Assembly (NCBI GenBank): GCA_015654535.1
Contig: JAATGU010000034.1
Span: forward strand, 1 to 37,723
Length of the DNA: 37,723 nt
DNA from: Bacteroidales bacterium
Lineage (GTDB): Bacteria; Bacteroidota; Bacteroidia; Bacteroidales; Bacteroidaceae
Direction: 5' to 3'
Shown: positions 1 to 7,828 of the stretch, piece after piece
Numbering within the stretch: position 1 is the stretch's first letter
How the letters are laid out: the number at the start of each line of letters is the position of its first letter
The notes under the pieces: model-generated
What the model was told of the DNA's origin: nothing
The model's database searches: none
The model's input: only the letters and a program-made list of their open reading frames with translations
Position numbers and translations under genes: made by a program

Positions 1-48
1 ATTTTTAAAGTTTTACCGGACAGCAATAATTCTTTTTATATTCTTCAA

Positions 49-588
49 TTAAATATTTTTGCCTATTTCATACGCCTCTTTCATAGCGGATGTTTCCTTT
101 ATATCGCCAATTTGCCAAGCTCCTGTACCATAAATAATGCCTTTTTCTTTTGGATTTGTAAGACAAGATGTGAAGCCTCTAAACTCTTCTATGGTTCTAT
201 TCATAGATCTTTTGCTGTTGTCGGCAGCAGTCATAATAAAATAAAGCTCTTTATTCTTAATCTCTGTGTAACGGGAGCAGGTTCGGTCAATCAATGTTTT
301 CATCTGCCCGTTCATGGTATAAAAATAAACAGGCGTTGCCATTACAATCACGTCGGCTGACACCATTTTATCTAAAACTTCAGGCATATCATCTTTTTGT
401 GGACATGGTTTACCTAAGTTATAGCAAGTGCCACAACCTGTACAGTAATTGATTTTCTTATTCTTTAGGAAAATTTTCTCTACCGAATGACCTGTTTCCA
501 TTGCTCCACGCATAAACTGGTCACACAGCAAGTCTGAGTTTCCACCTTTACGTGGACTAGCAGATATAATCAATATATTCTTATTCAT
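49..588 (-). CDS. NADPH-dependent FMN reductase-like flavoprotein
   Basis: The 179-residue product has the flavodoxin-like fold of the NADPH-dependent FMN reductase / iron-sulfur flavoprotein family. It starts with a beta strand and flavin-phosphate loop (ILIISASPRKGGNSD, about residues 5-19). It has a cysteine pair around CTGCGTCYN (about 49-57) and the ADVIVMATPVYFYTMNGQMK segment (about 79-98) usual for FMN binding in this family. By family knowledge it should be a cytoplasmic FMN-dependent oxidoreductase; its substrate is unknown. The start codon overlaps the end of the upstream cupin gene by 4 bp (ATGA), so the two are translationally coupled. With the alcohol dehydrogenase further upstream it forms a leftward redox group. 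I am confident of the fold but not of the reaction. Confidence 0.85.
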   Translation of the reverse strand: MNKNILIISASPRKGGNSDLLCDQFMRGAMETGHSVEKIFLKNKKINYCTGCGTCYNLGKPCPQKDDMPEVLDKMVSADVIVMATPVYFYTMNGQMKTLIDRTCSRYTEIKNKELYFIMTAADNSKRSMNRTIEEFRGFTSCLTNPKEKGIIYGTGAWQIGDIKETSAMKEAYEIGKNI

Positions 589-1004
589 TCTTTATAACTA
601 TTATATTCTTCATCCGTTACAGATTCCAGCCATACAGCAGGACCTAAATTTGTTTTCGTGCTTATGGCAATATGAGTAAATTCGCTATTTGGCGTAGCAC
701 CATGCCAATGAACTATGTTCGGAGCAATTTCAATCACATCTCCTTTTTCCAGCAGTTGTATAGCTTTGCCTTTCTCCTGATAATAACCGACTCCTGATGT
801 ACAAAGCAGTATCTGTCCGCCCGGATGTGAATGCCAACTATTGCGAACGCCAGGTTCAAAAGTTACATTACCTATCATACAATCGAAAGTGTCTTGATTA
901 GTAACAAGCATTTGTAACCAGGCTATTCCAGTAAAATTAGTGTTTGAAATTGTCACTCCTTTAGGAAATATTATATCTGCATTTTTATTATTTGATGTTT
1001 TCAT
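585..1004 (-). CDS. Cupin-domain protein
   Basis: This small single-domain cupin has about 139 residues from the ATG at 1004. The two cupin motifs are visible: NSWHSHPGGQILLCTSG, with the HxH pair and downstream Gly, and then GDVIEIAPNIVHWHGA with the distal His. Related small cupins bind one metal ion and are found beside oxidoreductases; the reaction here is unknown. I chose the ATG at 1004 because the following residues (MKTSNNKN) begin the conserved protein. The reading frame continues upstream to 1058 and beyond, encoding a hydrophobic stretch that resembles a damaged export signal (see findings). The gene ends inside the start of the flavoprotein gene. Confidence 0.8.
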   Translation of the reverse strand: MKTSNNKNADIIFPKGVTISNTNFTGIAWLQMLVTNQDTFDCMIGNVTFEPGVRNSWHSHPGGQILLCTSGVGYYQEKGKAIQLLEKGDVIEIAPNIVHWHGATPNSEFTHIAISTKTNLGPAVWLESVTDEEYNSYKE

Positions 1005-1140
1005 ATCATTTATTTTTGAATTGTTATATGAATTGAATGCGACGGATAATATTATCATAAAAACAATGCTTGTTTTTCATTATATCACTTAAGTTTTTTC
1101 ATGTTTATAATCCTGTCCTTTTTTCCATTTTTCTGATTTC

Positions 1141-2199
1141 TCATTTTTTCAAAGAAGCCATGTCAATTACGAAGCGATATCGTACATCACTTTTGAGCAT
1201 TCTTTCATAGGCTGTATTAATATCCTGTATTTTGATGATTTCTATTTCCGAAACTATATTGTGCTTTCCACAGAAATCTAACAGTTCCTGTGTTTCGGCG
1301 ATACCTCCGATAACTGAACCTGCCACAGATTTCCTTCCCAAAATCATCGGAACAGAATTCAACATTGGGTTTAAATCACCTAAATACCCTACCAGAACCA
1401 ACGTCCCGTTGATATTCAGCGTTGAAACATAAGGATTGACATCATGAACATAAGGAACGGTGTCTATAATTAAATCAAATTTACCTTGTACCGATTTCAT
1501 TTGTTCTGCATCGGTAGAAATAATAACTTCATCTGCGCCAAGATCTTTTGCATCCTGAGTTTTTCCAGGTGTCCTTGAAAATAGAGTAACTTCTGCTCCC
1601 AAACCTTTCGCAAGTTTAATCGCCATATGCCCTAAACCGCCTAAGCCTACAACTGCAAGCTTACTTCCTTTTCCTACATTCCAATGTCTTAGAGGAGACC
1701 ATGTGGTAATTCCAGCACACAACAATGGTGCAACAGCAGGTAAGTTCAGGTTTTTAGGAACCTTCAAAACAAAATGTTCATCTACCACTATTTTTTCCGA
1801 ATATCCACCGAAAGTTTGTATACCCAAATGCTTATCTGGAGCATTATAGGTTCCTGTAAATCCATTCAGACAGTATTGCTCTAAATCATGTTTGCAACTA
1901 TCACATTCTCTGCACGAATCAACAATACATCCAACTGCGGCCAAATCTCCTACCTTAAGTTTGGTAACATCATTTCCTACTTTGGTTACTTTTCCTACAA
2001 TTTCATGTCCCGGAACCACAGGATAAATAGTTCCACCCCAGTCATTATGTGCGGTATGTAAATCAGAATGACAAACGCCACAAAATAAGATTTCAATTTC
2101 AATATCTTTTGGTGTTATCTTCCGGCGTTCAATGTTCATTTCTTTTAAAGGTGCATCGGAAGCTGCTGCGCCGAATGCTTTTACGTTTTTTGTTTCCAT
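1141..2199 (-). CDS. Zinc-dependent NAD(P) alcohol dehydrogenase, CAD/YahK type
   Basis: The 352-residue medium-chain dehydrogenase is full length. Catalytic zinc ligands are Cys43 (GVCHSD) and His65 (PGHEIVG), with a further Cys near 159. The structural zinc lobe has four cysteines at about 96, 99, 102 and 110. The Rossmann motif GLGGLGHMAIKLAKGLG follows. The HNDWG...YP segment is typical of the cinnamyl-alcohol dehydrogenase/YahK subgroup, which reduces a broad range of aldehydes with NADPH. It is probably a cytoplasmic aldehyde reductase. It is the first gene of a leftward group with the cupin (136 bp downstream) and flavoprotein genes. A perfect TATCTTTG box about 115 bp upstream could drive it. 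Confidence 0.9.
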   Translation of the reverse strand: METKNVKAFGAAASDAPLKEMNIERRKITPKDIEIEILFCGVCHSDLHTAHNDWGGTIYPVVPGHEIVGKVTKVGNDVTKLKVGDLAAVGCIVDSCRECDSCKHDLEQYCLNGFTGTYNAPDKHLGIQTFGGYSEKIVVDEHFVLKVPKNLNLPAVAPLLCAGITTWSPLRHWNVGKGSKLAVVGLGGLGHMAIKLAKGLGAEVTLFSRTPGKTQDAKDLGADEVIISTDAEQMKSVQGKFDLIIDTVPYVHDVNPYVSTLNINGTLVLVGYLGDLNPMLNSVPMILGRKSVAGSVIGGIAETQELLDFCGKHNIVSEIEIIKIQDINTAYERMLKSDVRYRFVIDMASLKK

Positions 2200-2314
2200 A
2201 TTTATCTGTTATTTCTGTTTTTAATTTTTTTTTATTTCTGTATTACTTTGTTTAAACACTTTATTGGATAATAATTGATTTCCTCACAATTATTTTGTTG
2301 CTTTATTTATGTGG

Positions 2315-2322
2315 CAAAGATA
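2315..2322 (-). promoter_or_regulatory. Candidate -7 box of the alcohol dehydrogenase gene
   Basis: On the minus strand this reads TATCTTTG, a perfect match to the Bacteroides TAnnTTTG box. I see no TTTG at the expected distance upstream. The implied leader to the ATG at 2199 is about 110 nt. Confidence 0.45.
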
Positions 2323-2329
2323 AAACAAA

Positions 2330-2358
2330 AGCCATAGAGAATGTTTTTCTCTATGGCT
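2330..2358 (-). terminator. Intrinsic terminator of the AraC-type regulator gene
   Basis: A perfect 12-bp inverted repeat (AGCCATAGAGAA / TTCTCTATGGCT) encloses a 5-nt loop. On the minus strand it is followed by TTTTGTTTTAT, just after the regulator stop codon at 2389. It separates the regulator from the dehydrogenase group, so the latter needs its own promoter. Confidence 0.8.
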
Positions 2359-2388
2359 CAAATATTGTTTGTTATAAAGCTCAGTGTT

Positions 2389-3216
2389 CTACTTTGTCGG
2401 TGAATAGCCAAATTTCTTCTTAAATGCTGAAGAGAAATGAGATAAATTCTTAAATCCAACTTCAAGATACACATCCGAGACTTTTTTATTATCATTACGG
2501 ATTTTATCATATGCCACCTTCAGCCTTTTATCCATCAACCATTTCTGCGGGGAAAGGTTACTGATTTTTTTAAAATCTCTTTTAAATGTAGCAAGGCTTC
2601 TACCTGTAAAGTTTGCGATTTGCTCTATTGTTAGTTCATACATATAATTTTTGTTCATAAAATCGAGCATATCTATCTTCCATGGTTCTGTAAAATCAAA
2701 TAGATATTGATAGAACGTCTTATCCATATTCAATAATGCTATGATGCCTTCCTGTACCTTTAGATTCATCATGTTTTCAGATGGTTTAATAGATGAATCA
2801 AAGTAGGGAATTATAGATTGGAATAAACTTGTTATATCAGGACTTTGGGTAAGTTTGATTACACTTGGAATGTTTTTCACCGAATCAAAAGGGATTTGGT
2901 CCTTATCCAATGTTTGATAAAAGTCTCTCAAAAAAGGGCGGTTAAATTTCATGAAGATTGCTCTAAAAGGCTCATGTTTATCAAATAAAGGTTGTTTTGT
3001 TAAACTAACTCGATTGTCTTTTTTCAAAAACACACATTCTCCTTTACGCACTATCGTTCGTTTGTTTGTTTCTTGCAAAATGAATTCCCCTGAATAAATA
3101 TATACCAATGTATGGTCATAGACCATGGGCTTGCAATATCTTTCTTTATCGAAGTAATAACTGAAAAATATATCAGAATAATTAAATGTAAGGGATTCAT
3201 TGCGTTCAAATTCCAT
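2389..3216 (-). CDS. AraC-family transcriptional regulator
   Basis: The product of about 275 residues has an N-terminal effector-sensing half without a recognised motif. The C-terminal 100 residues form the AraC/XylS double helix-turn-helix: LTIEQIANFTGRSLATFKRDFKK and then KVSDVYLEVGFKNLSHFSSAFKKKFGYSP. It is presumably a cytoplasmic DNA-binding activator. Its position upstream of and codirectional with the dehydrogenase, cupin and flavoprotein genes suggests it controls them. I chose ATG 3216; an in-frame GTG at 3231 would add five residues (MKKNI). A terminator follows it. Confidence 0.88.
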   Translation of the reverse strand: MEFERNESLTFNYSDIFFSYYFDKERYCKPMVYDHTLVYIYSGEFILQETNKRTIVRKGECVFLKKDNRVSLTKQPLFDKHEPFRAIFMKFNRPFLRDFYQTLDKDQIPFDSVKNIPSVIKLTQSPDITSLFQSIIPYFDSSIKPSENMMNLKVQEGIIALLNMDKTFYQYLFDFTEPWKIDMLDFMNKNYMYELTIEQIANFTGRSLATFKRDFKKISNLSPQKWLMDKRLKVAYDKIRNDNKKVSDVYLEVGFKNLSHFSSAFKKKFGYSPTK

Positions 3217-3291
3217 AATGTTCTTTTTCACAAGTACAAACTTTGTTTACTGGCTCATCAATAACTTTACAAAAAGTTACTATATATCATG

Positions 3292-3299
3292 CAAAGATA
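3292..3299 (-). promoter_or_regulatory. Candidate -7 box of the AraC-type regulator gene
   Basis: TATCTTTG on the minus strand is a perfect TAnnTTTG match about 75 bp upstream of the chosen start. No well-spaced TTTG was found upstream of it. Confidence 0.45.
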
Positions 3300-3457
3300 C
3301 CGATACTTGTTATAATATTCATCTTCAAATAGTTACTTTCTTCTTTTTTATCAGTAATTAACATCAAACTTTCGTTTAGATCCTTATAAAATAGAAAAAT
3401 AGGATATTAACCTTGATGGAGTATAAACGGTGCATAATATTAATTGGCAACCCATTC

Positions 3458-4471
3458 TTATTTCACCGACGACTCCCTTATTTGAAGTTGAGTGGGAATA
3501 ACAACTTGTTTTATTTCTCCTCCCTCTCTTAGCTGATTTAAAAGTAAATGACAAGCAGCTTCTCCCATTTTATAAGTTTGATGAGTGATGGCAGTTAAGT
3601 TGGGCTCTACGTAACAAGCATGCAATTCATCCGTATAACTAACCAACGCTAAATCTTCCGGAATACGTAAATGTTGTTGTTTTATTTCTTTCAATGCGGC
3701 AAATGCAAGTGTATCGTTCATTGCCACAATCGCATCAGGTGGATGGGGAAGAGCGAGTAATTTTCGCGTCGCCTCTCTACCTTCCTCATATGTCATCTTT
3801 TCACAAATCACCAGTTCACGTTCAATTGGGATTCCTTTCTCCCGTAAAGCTTCCAGATAACCATGCTTTCTTTGCTTTACAATCTCCAGATGATTGGAAC
3901 CCCCAATGAAGCCGATCCGCTTGAAATGATGATCCAATAAATGGAGTGTAACCAGTTTGGCTGAAGCAATGTTGTCCGCTACGACTGAAGAAAATAAGTC
4001 AGTGAGACACACCCTATCAAAAAAAATCACTGGAATACTACTGTCTGCCAAAGCTTTAAAATGACTGTAGTCCTTGGTTTCCTGTGAAAGGCAGGCAATA
4101 ATGCCTTCCACTCGGGTATTCACCAAGTGATCCACGCACTGTTTCTCGCGTTCGTACTGTTCATAAGAGGAAGTGATAATCACAAAATAACCATTCTGAG
4201 TAGCCACATCTTCAATACCGCTGATAATGGAAGAATAGAAATGTGTCACAATATCCGGTACAATAATACCGATGATTCGAGGAGTATCTTTCAATAGACT
4301 TATTGCAAATGGATTGGGACGATAGTTCCACTCTTTGGCCAGTGTTTTTATCCGGTCAATCATCTCCGGACTAATTTCAGAGCTACCTTTCAGGGCTCTT
4401 GAAACAGTGGAGATAGAGACTCCCAGTTCCGTGGCTATATCTTTCAGTGATACATGTCTTTTCTTATTCAT
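3458..4471 (-). CDS. LacI-family transcriptional repressor, probable regulator of the L-galactose operon
   Basis: This is a 337-residue LacI/GalR regulator. The N-terminal helix-turn-helix and hinge helix read VSLKDIATELGVSISTVSRALKG, and the hinge region continues through YRPNPFAISL. A periplasmic-binding-protein-like sensor domain follows (IIGIIVPDIVTHFYSSII... to TAITHQTYKMGEAA). It is divergent from the four-gene L-galactose operon, 168 bp away, so it probably represses it and responds to a pathway sugar; the ligand is inferred, not shown. I chose ATG 4471. The in-frame GTG at 4489 lies upstream of the transcript start implied by the TATATTTG box at 4492-4499. Two palindromes upstream are candidate operators and suggest autoregulation. 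Confidence 0.9.
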   Translation of the reverse strand: MNKKRHVSLKDIATELGVSISTVSRALKGSSEISPEMIDRIKTLAKEWNYRPNPFAISLLKDTPRIIGIIVPDIVTHFYSSIISGIEDVATQNGYFVIITSSYEQYEREKQCVDHLVNTRVEGIIACLSQETKDYSHFKALADSSIPVIFFDRVCLTDLFSSVVADNIASAKLVTLHLLDHHFKRIGFIGGSNHLEIVKQRKHGYLEALREKGIPIERELVICEKMTYEEGREATRKLLALPHPPDAIVAMNDTLAFAALKEIKQQHLRIPEDLALVSYTDELHACYVEPNLTAITHQTYKMGEAACHLLLNQLREGGEIKQVVIPTQLQIRESSVK

Positions 4472-4491
4472 AGCATCAATTTGTGTCACTG

Positions 4492-4499
4492 CAAATATA
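4492..4499 (-). promoter_or_regulatory. Candidate -7 box of the LacI-type regulator gene
   Basis: TATATTTG on the minus strand matches TAnnTTTG perfectly. Transcription would start near 4485, leaving a leader of about 14 nt to ATG 4471 and excluding the GTG at 4489. Confidence 0.5.
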
Positions 4500-4511
4500 A
4501 TCTATTTATCA

Positions 4512-4529
4512 AGAAAAGAGTTCTTTTCT
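4512..4529 (+). promoter_or_regulatory. Palindrome in the regulator/operon intergenic region
   Basis: The sequence is AGAAAAGA-GT-TCTTTTCT, an 8-2-8 perfect dyad. It lies just upstream of the regulator's -7 box, a position suited to autoregulation. Its centre is 31 bp, about three helical turns, from the next palindrome. It is AT-rich, so chance is possible. Confidence 0.35.
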
Positions 4530-4543
4530 CTAAAAATTGATTG

Positions 4544-4559
4544 ACGCAAACCTTTGCGT
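4544..4559 (+). promoter_or_regulatory. Candidate LacI-type operator
   Basis: ACGCAAACCTTTGCGT is a perfect 7-2-7 dyad in the space between the divergent LacI-type regulator and the L-galactose operon. Its size and symmetry suit a LacI-family dimer. It lies about 45-60 bp upstream of the TATTTTTG box of the operon. Assignment to this regulator is inferred from position. Confidence 0.55.
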
Positions 4560-4602
4560 ACGGTTTTCCTGATTTCATTCATCTACCTATTTCATAAATA
4601 TC

Positions 4603-4610
4603 TATTTTTG
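4603..4610 (+). promoter_or_regulatory. Candidate -7 box of the L-galactose operon
   Basis: TATTTTTG matches TAnnTTTG and would give a leader of about 23 nt to the ATG at 4640. No clear -33 TTTG is present, consistent with a regulated promoter. Confidence 0.5.
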
Positions 4611-4639
4611 AACTAATTATAAACTTTAAATGGTAAACT

Positions 4640-5572
4640 ATGATTTACAATGAAATTGGAAAGACAGGGATGAAAGTGTCCAGTCTTAGTTTTGGAGCTT
4701 CTTCATTGGGAGGGGTATTCCACAATATTCGTGAGGCAGAAGGTATTAAAGCTGTATTTACCGCTGTGGAAAATGGCATAAATTTTATTGATGTATCCCC
4801 TTATTATGGCCATTACAAAGCCGAAACTGTATTAGGTAAAGCATTAAAAGATATTCCACGTTCGGCTTATTATCTTTCTACAAAAGTAGGACGTTATGGA
4901 AAAGACGGAGTAAACCTTTGGGATTATTCGGGAAAGAGAGCAACGAAAAGCGTTTATGAAAGTATGGAACGCTTGCATGTGGATTACATTGACCTTATTA
5001 ATGTGCACGATATTGAGTTTTCGGATATGAATCAAGTAGTTAACGAAACTCTTCCCGCTTTAACTGAACTTCGCGACAAAGGCATTGTGAAGCATGTGGG
5101 TATTACGGATCTTCAACTTGAAAACCTGAAATGGGTCATTGATCGTGTACCGGAAGGAACGGTGGAAAGTGTACTCAACTTTTGTCATTTCTGCTTGAAT
5201 GATGATCAGTTGATCGATTTTCTGGATTACTTTGAATCAAAGAATGTGGGCGTTATCAACGCTTCTCCATTATCCATGGGTTTACTTTCCCAACGGGGAG
5301 TTCCCGCTTGGCATCCGGCGCCAGCGTCTTTGGTAGAAGTTTGTAAGAAAGCAGCTCAGCACTGTGCTTCAAAAAATTATCCTATTGAAAAACTGGCCGT
5401 ACAATATTCTGTGAGCAATCCCCGAATTGCAAGTACTTTGTTTAGTTCGGCCAATCCGGATAATGTATTGAAGAATATATCCTTTATAAATGAGCCTATC
5501 GATACCAAATTAGTGGAAGAGGTGCTCGATATTATTGGTGATCAAAAGCGTGTAAGTTGGGCTAATTCTTAA
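4640..5572 (+). CDS. Aldo/keto reductase, probable L-galactose 1-dehydrogenase
   Basis: The 310-residue protein is a full-length aldo/keto reductase barrel. The catalytic tetrad can be placed at Asp51 and Tyr56 (FIDVSPYYG), Lys82 (STKVG) and His123 (VHDIEF). SPYYG in the active site and the overall layout are typical of the L-galactose / L-fucose dehydrogenase branch. It is predicted to oxidise L-galactose to L-galactono-1,5-lactone with NAD(P)+ in the cytoplasm. It starts an operon whose order (this gene, lactonase, permease, zinc dehydrogenase) equals the characterised Bacteroides vulgatus L-galactose cluster, where the equivalent is Bvu0219. L-fucose or D-arabinose activity is possible as a side reaction. 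Confidence 0.88.
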   Translation: MIYNEIGKTGMKVSSLSFGASSLGGVFHNIREAEGIKAVFTAVENGINFIDVSPYYGHYKAETVLGKALKDIPRSAYYLSTKVGRYGKDGVNLWDYSGKRATKSVYESMERLHVDYIDLINVHDIEFSDMNQVVNETLPALTELRDKGIVKHVGITDLQLENLKWVIDRVPEGTVESVLNFCHFCLNDDQLIDFLDYFESKNVGVINASPLSMGLLSQRGVPAWHPAPASLVEVCKKAAQHCASKNYPIEKLAVQYSVSNPRIASTLFSSANPDNVLKNISFINEPIDTKLVEEVLDIIGDQKRVSWANS

Positions 5573-5588
5573 ATCGAGGATCATATGT

Positions 5589-6524
5589 ATGGACTTTAAA
5601 ATAGATTTTAAACTGATTGATGCGCACTCTCACCTTTGGTTGAGACAAGATACGGAGGTAGATGGAATGCCTATCCGTACTCTTGAGAATGGGCGTTCAC
5701 TCTTTATGAATGAGATTCGGCAGATGGTGCCTCCGTTTATGACGGATGGGAGTAACAGCGCCGAAGTATTCCTGTCAAACATGGATTATGCGCAGGTTTC
5801 AGCTGCTGTGGTTACGCAAGAATATATTGACGGAATACAAAACGACTATCTGCTGGAGGTTATGCGTAAATACTCCAACCGCTTCTTTGTGTGCGGAATG
5901 TGTGAGTTTCGCCGTCCTGGTTATTTTAGTCAGGCAAAGGAATTGATTGATGCAGGGTTCAAAGCCATTAAAATTCCGGCACAGCGGCTGTTGCTCAAAG
6001 AGGGAAGGGTTTACCTCAACAGCGAAGAGATGATGCGACTATTTAAATACATGGAAGCTCACAAAGTGATGCTGTCTGTCGATATGGCAGATGGAGCCAC
6101 GCAGACCAAAGAACTGGAAGAAGTAATTAAGGAATGTCCGAACCTGAAGATTGCAATCGGACATTTTGGAATGGTGACGCGGCCGGATTGGCTGGAACAG
6201 ATCAAGCTTGCCCGATATGCCAACGTAATGATTGAGTCGGGTGGTATTACCTGGTTGTTCAATGATGAATTTTATCCATTTCATGGAGCAATCAAGGCGA
6301 TCAAAGAGGCTGCCGACTTGGTGGGAATGAACAAGCTTATGTGGGGTTCCGATTATCCGCGTACCATCACCGCCATTACCTATAAAATGTCTTATGATTT
6401 TGTTCTCAAATCAAAGGAGCTATCTGATAATGAAAAGGCGCTTTTTCTTGGTCGGAACGCAGAACGTTTCTATGGATTCAAGGAACTGGTGGAACTTCCT
6501 TATATCAAAAATATGTCCGAATAG
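5589..6524 (+). CDS. Amidohydrolase-family sugar lactonase, probable L-galactonolactonase
   Basis: The 311-residue amidohydrolase-superfamily barrel carries the N-terminal metal motif DAHSH (His13, His15). A further metal or active-site His lies at about 192 (AIGHFG), and the barrel-end Asp at about 255 (MWGSDYPRT). This subgroup contains sugar lactonases. The equivalent in the Bacteroides vulgatus L-galactose cluster, Bvu0220, hydrolyses L-galactono-1,5-lactone to L-galactonate. It starts 16 bp after the aldo/keto reductase, with an AGGA-like sequence between. Function is assigned by family and operon; it is presumably cytoplasmic because no signal peptide is visible. Confidence 0.85.
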   Translation: MDFKIDFKLIDAHSHLWLRQDTEVDGMPIRTLENGRSLFMNEIRQMVPPFMTDGSNSAEVFLSNMDYAQVSAAVVTQEYIDGIQNDYLLEVMRKYSNRFFVCGMCEFRRPGYFSQAKELIDAGFKAIKIPAQRLLLKEGRVYLNSEEMMRLFKYMEAHKVMLSVDMADGATQTKELEEVIKECPNLKIAIGHFGMVTRPDWLEQIKLARYANVMIESGGITWLFNDEFYPFHGAIKAIKEAADLVGMNKLMWGSDYPRTITAITYKMSYDFVLKSKELSDNEKALFLGRNAERFYGFKELVELPYIKNMSE

Positions 6525-6543
6525 ATATTCTAATAAAAAACAC

Positions 6544-7800
6544 ATGAAAAAAAATAATATCATACTGCCTTTAGCGCTCATATTCAGCTTATTTTTCCTT
6601 TGGGCTATCAGTAGCAACCTATTGCCAACCATGATTCGACAATTGATGAAAACTTGTGAACTCAGTACTTTTGAGGCCTCTTTTACGGAGACTGCTTATT
6701 GGCTTGCTTACTTTATCTTTCCAATTCCTATTGCAATGTACATGAAGCGATATAGCTATAAGTCCGGCATCATCTTCGGACTCTCATTGGCTGCCTTTGG
6801 TGGATTGTTGTTTTTCCCAGCCGCCATCTTAAAAGAATATTGGATCTATCTGGGAATCTTTTTTATTATTGCTACGGGTATGTGTTTCCTTGAAACAGCC
6901 GCCAATCCTTACGTAACGGCGTTGGGAAATCCCGCCACCGCCTCGAGAAGATTGAATCTGGCGCAATCATTTAATGGATTGGGAGCTTTCATCTCCGCCA
7001 TGTTTCTAAGTAAATTGGTGCTGAGCGGCAATCATTATACCCGCAAAACGTTGCCTGTTAATTATGCCGGAGGCTGGGACGGATATATCCAGTTTGAAAC
7101 AGACTCCATGAAGCTTCCTTATCTGATATTGGCTGTGCTACTGATCCTTATAGCTGTAGTCTTTGCCTTTTCAAAAATACCTAAGATCAAAGAAGGAAAC
7201 AGTGTGGAAGGGGAGCAGAAGACGGGCAAACTAATTGATTTTAATGTGCTAAAACGTTCTCATTTACGCTGGGGAGTTATTGCACAATTCTTTTATAATG
7301 GCGGTCAGACGGCTATCAATAGCTTATTTCTGGTCTATTGCTGCTCTTATGCCGGATTGTCAGAAGGCACCGCCACTACTTTCTTTGGACTATACATGTT
7401 GGCTTTCCTTAGTGGACGGTGGATTGGCACTTTGTTGATGGGCAAGTTCCGTCCGCAGGATATGTTGCTTACCTACGCTCTTGTGAATGTTCTTTTATGT
7501 ATGGTGGTTATTTGTTTTGGAGGAATGACGGGACTTTATGCTATGTTGGCCATTTCTTTCTTTATGTCTATCATTTATCCCACACAATTTTCATTGGCAC
7601 TCAAAGATTTAGGAGCAAATACCAAGAGCGGTTCCGCTTTCTTGGTAATGGCTATTGTAGGTAATGCATGTCTGCCACAGCTTACTGCATACATCATGCA
7701 ACTTAATGCCCACATCTATTACATCGCCTATATTATTCCATTGATCTGTTTCCTTTTCTGCGCCTACTATGGTTGGAAAGGCTACAAAGTTATTAATTAA
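6544..7800 (+). CDS. FucP-type MFS sugar permease (probable L-galactose/L-fucose importer)
   Basis: From ATG 6544 the product has 418 residues and about twelve hydrophobic helices, beginning MKKNNIILPLALIFSLFFLW. It resembles FucP-type H+/sugar symporters, including the family motif FLETAANPYVTALG after the fourth helix region. The open frame extends back to 6394, but those 50 residues overlap the lactonase gene and are not membrane-like, so I reject them. In this operon it would import L-galactose (or L-fucose) across the inner membrane without phosphorylation, matching the oxidative pathway of its neighbours. The gap to the next gene is 28 bp. Confidence 0.87.
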   Translation: MKKNNIILPLALIFSLFFLWAISSNLLPTMIRQLMKTCELSTFEASFTETAYWLAYFIFPIPIAMYMKRYSYKSGIIFGLSLAAFGGLLFFPAAILKEYWIYLGIFFIIATGMCFLETAANPYVTALGNPATASRRLNLAQSFNGLGAFISAMFLSKLVLSGNHYTRKTLPVNYAGGWDGYIQFETDSMKLPYLILAVLLILIAVVFAFSKIPKIKEGNSVEGEQKTGKLIDFNVLKRSHLRWGVIAQFFYNGGQTAINSLFLVYCCSYAGLSEGTATTFFGLYMLAFLSGRWIGTLLMGKFRPQDMLLTYALVNVLLCMVVICFGGMTGLYAMLAISFFMSIIYPTQFSLALKDLGANTKSGSAFLVMAIVGNACLPQLTAYIMQLNAHIYYIAYIIPLICFLFCAYYGWKGYKVIN

Positions 7801-7828
7801 TCAAACGTTTTTTAAATTATAGATAAAC

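Noticed and set aside
1059..1077. AAAAACAA / TTGTTTTT hairpin near the cupin start as a terminator
   Set aside because: The stem is purely AT except one pair, and the position just inside the likely cupin leader makes a terminator unlikely.
6394..6543. Longer N-terminus for the FucP-type permease
   Set aside because: It overlaps the lactonase gene, is not hydrophobic, and ATG 6544 gives the standard FucP start.
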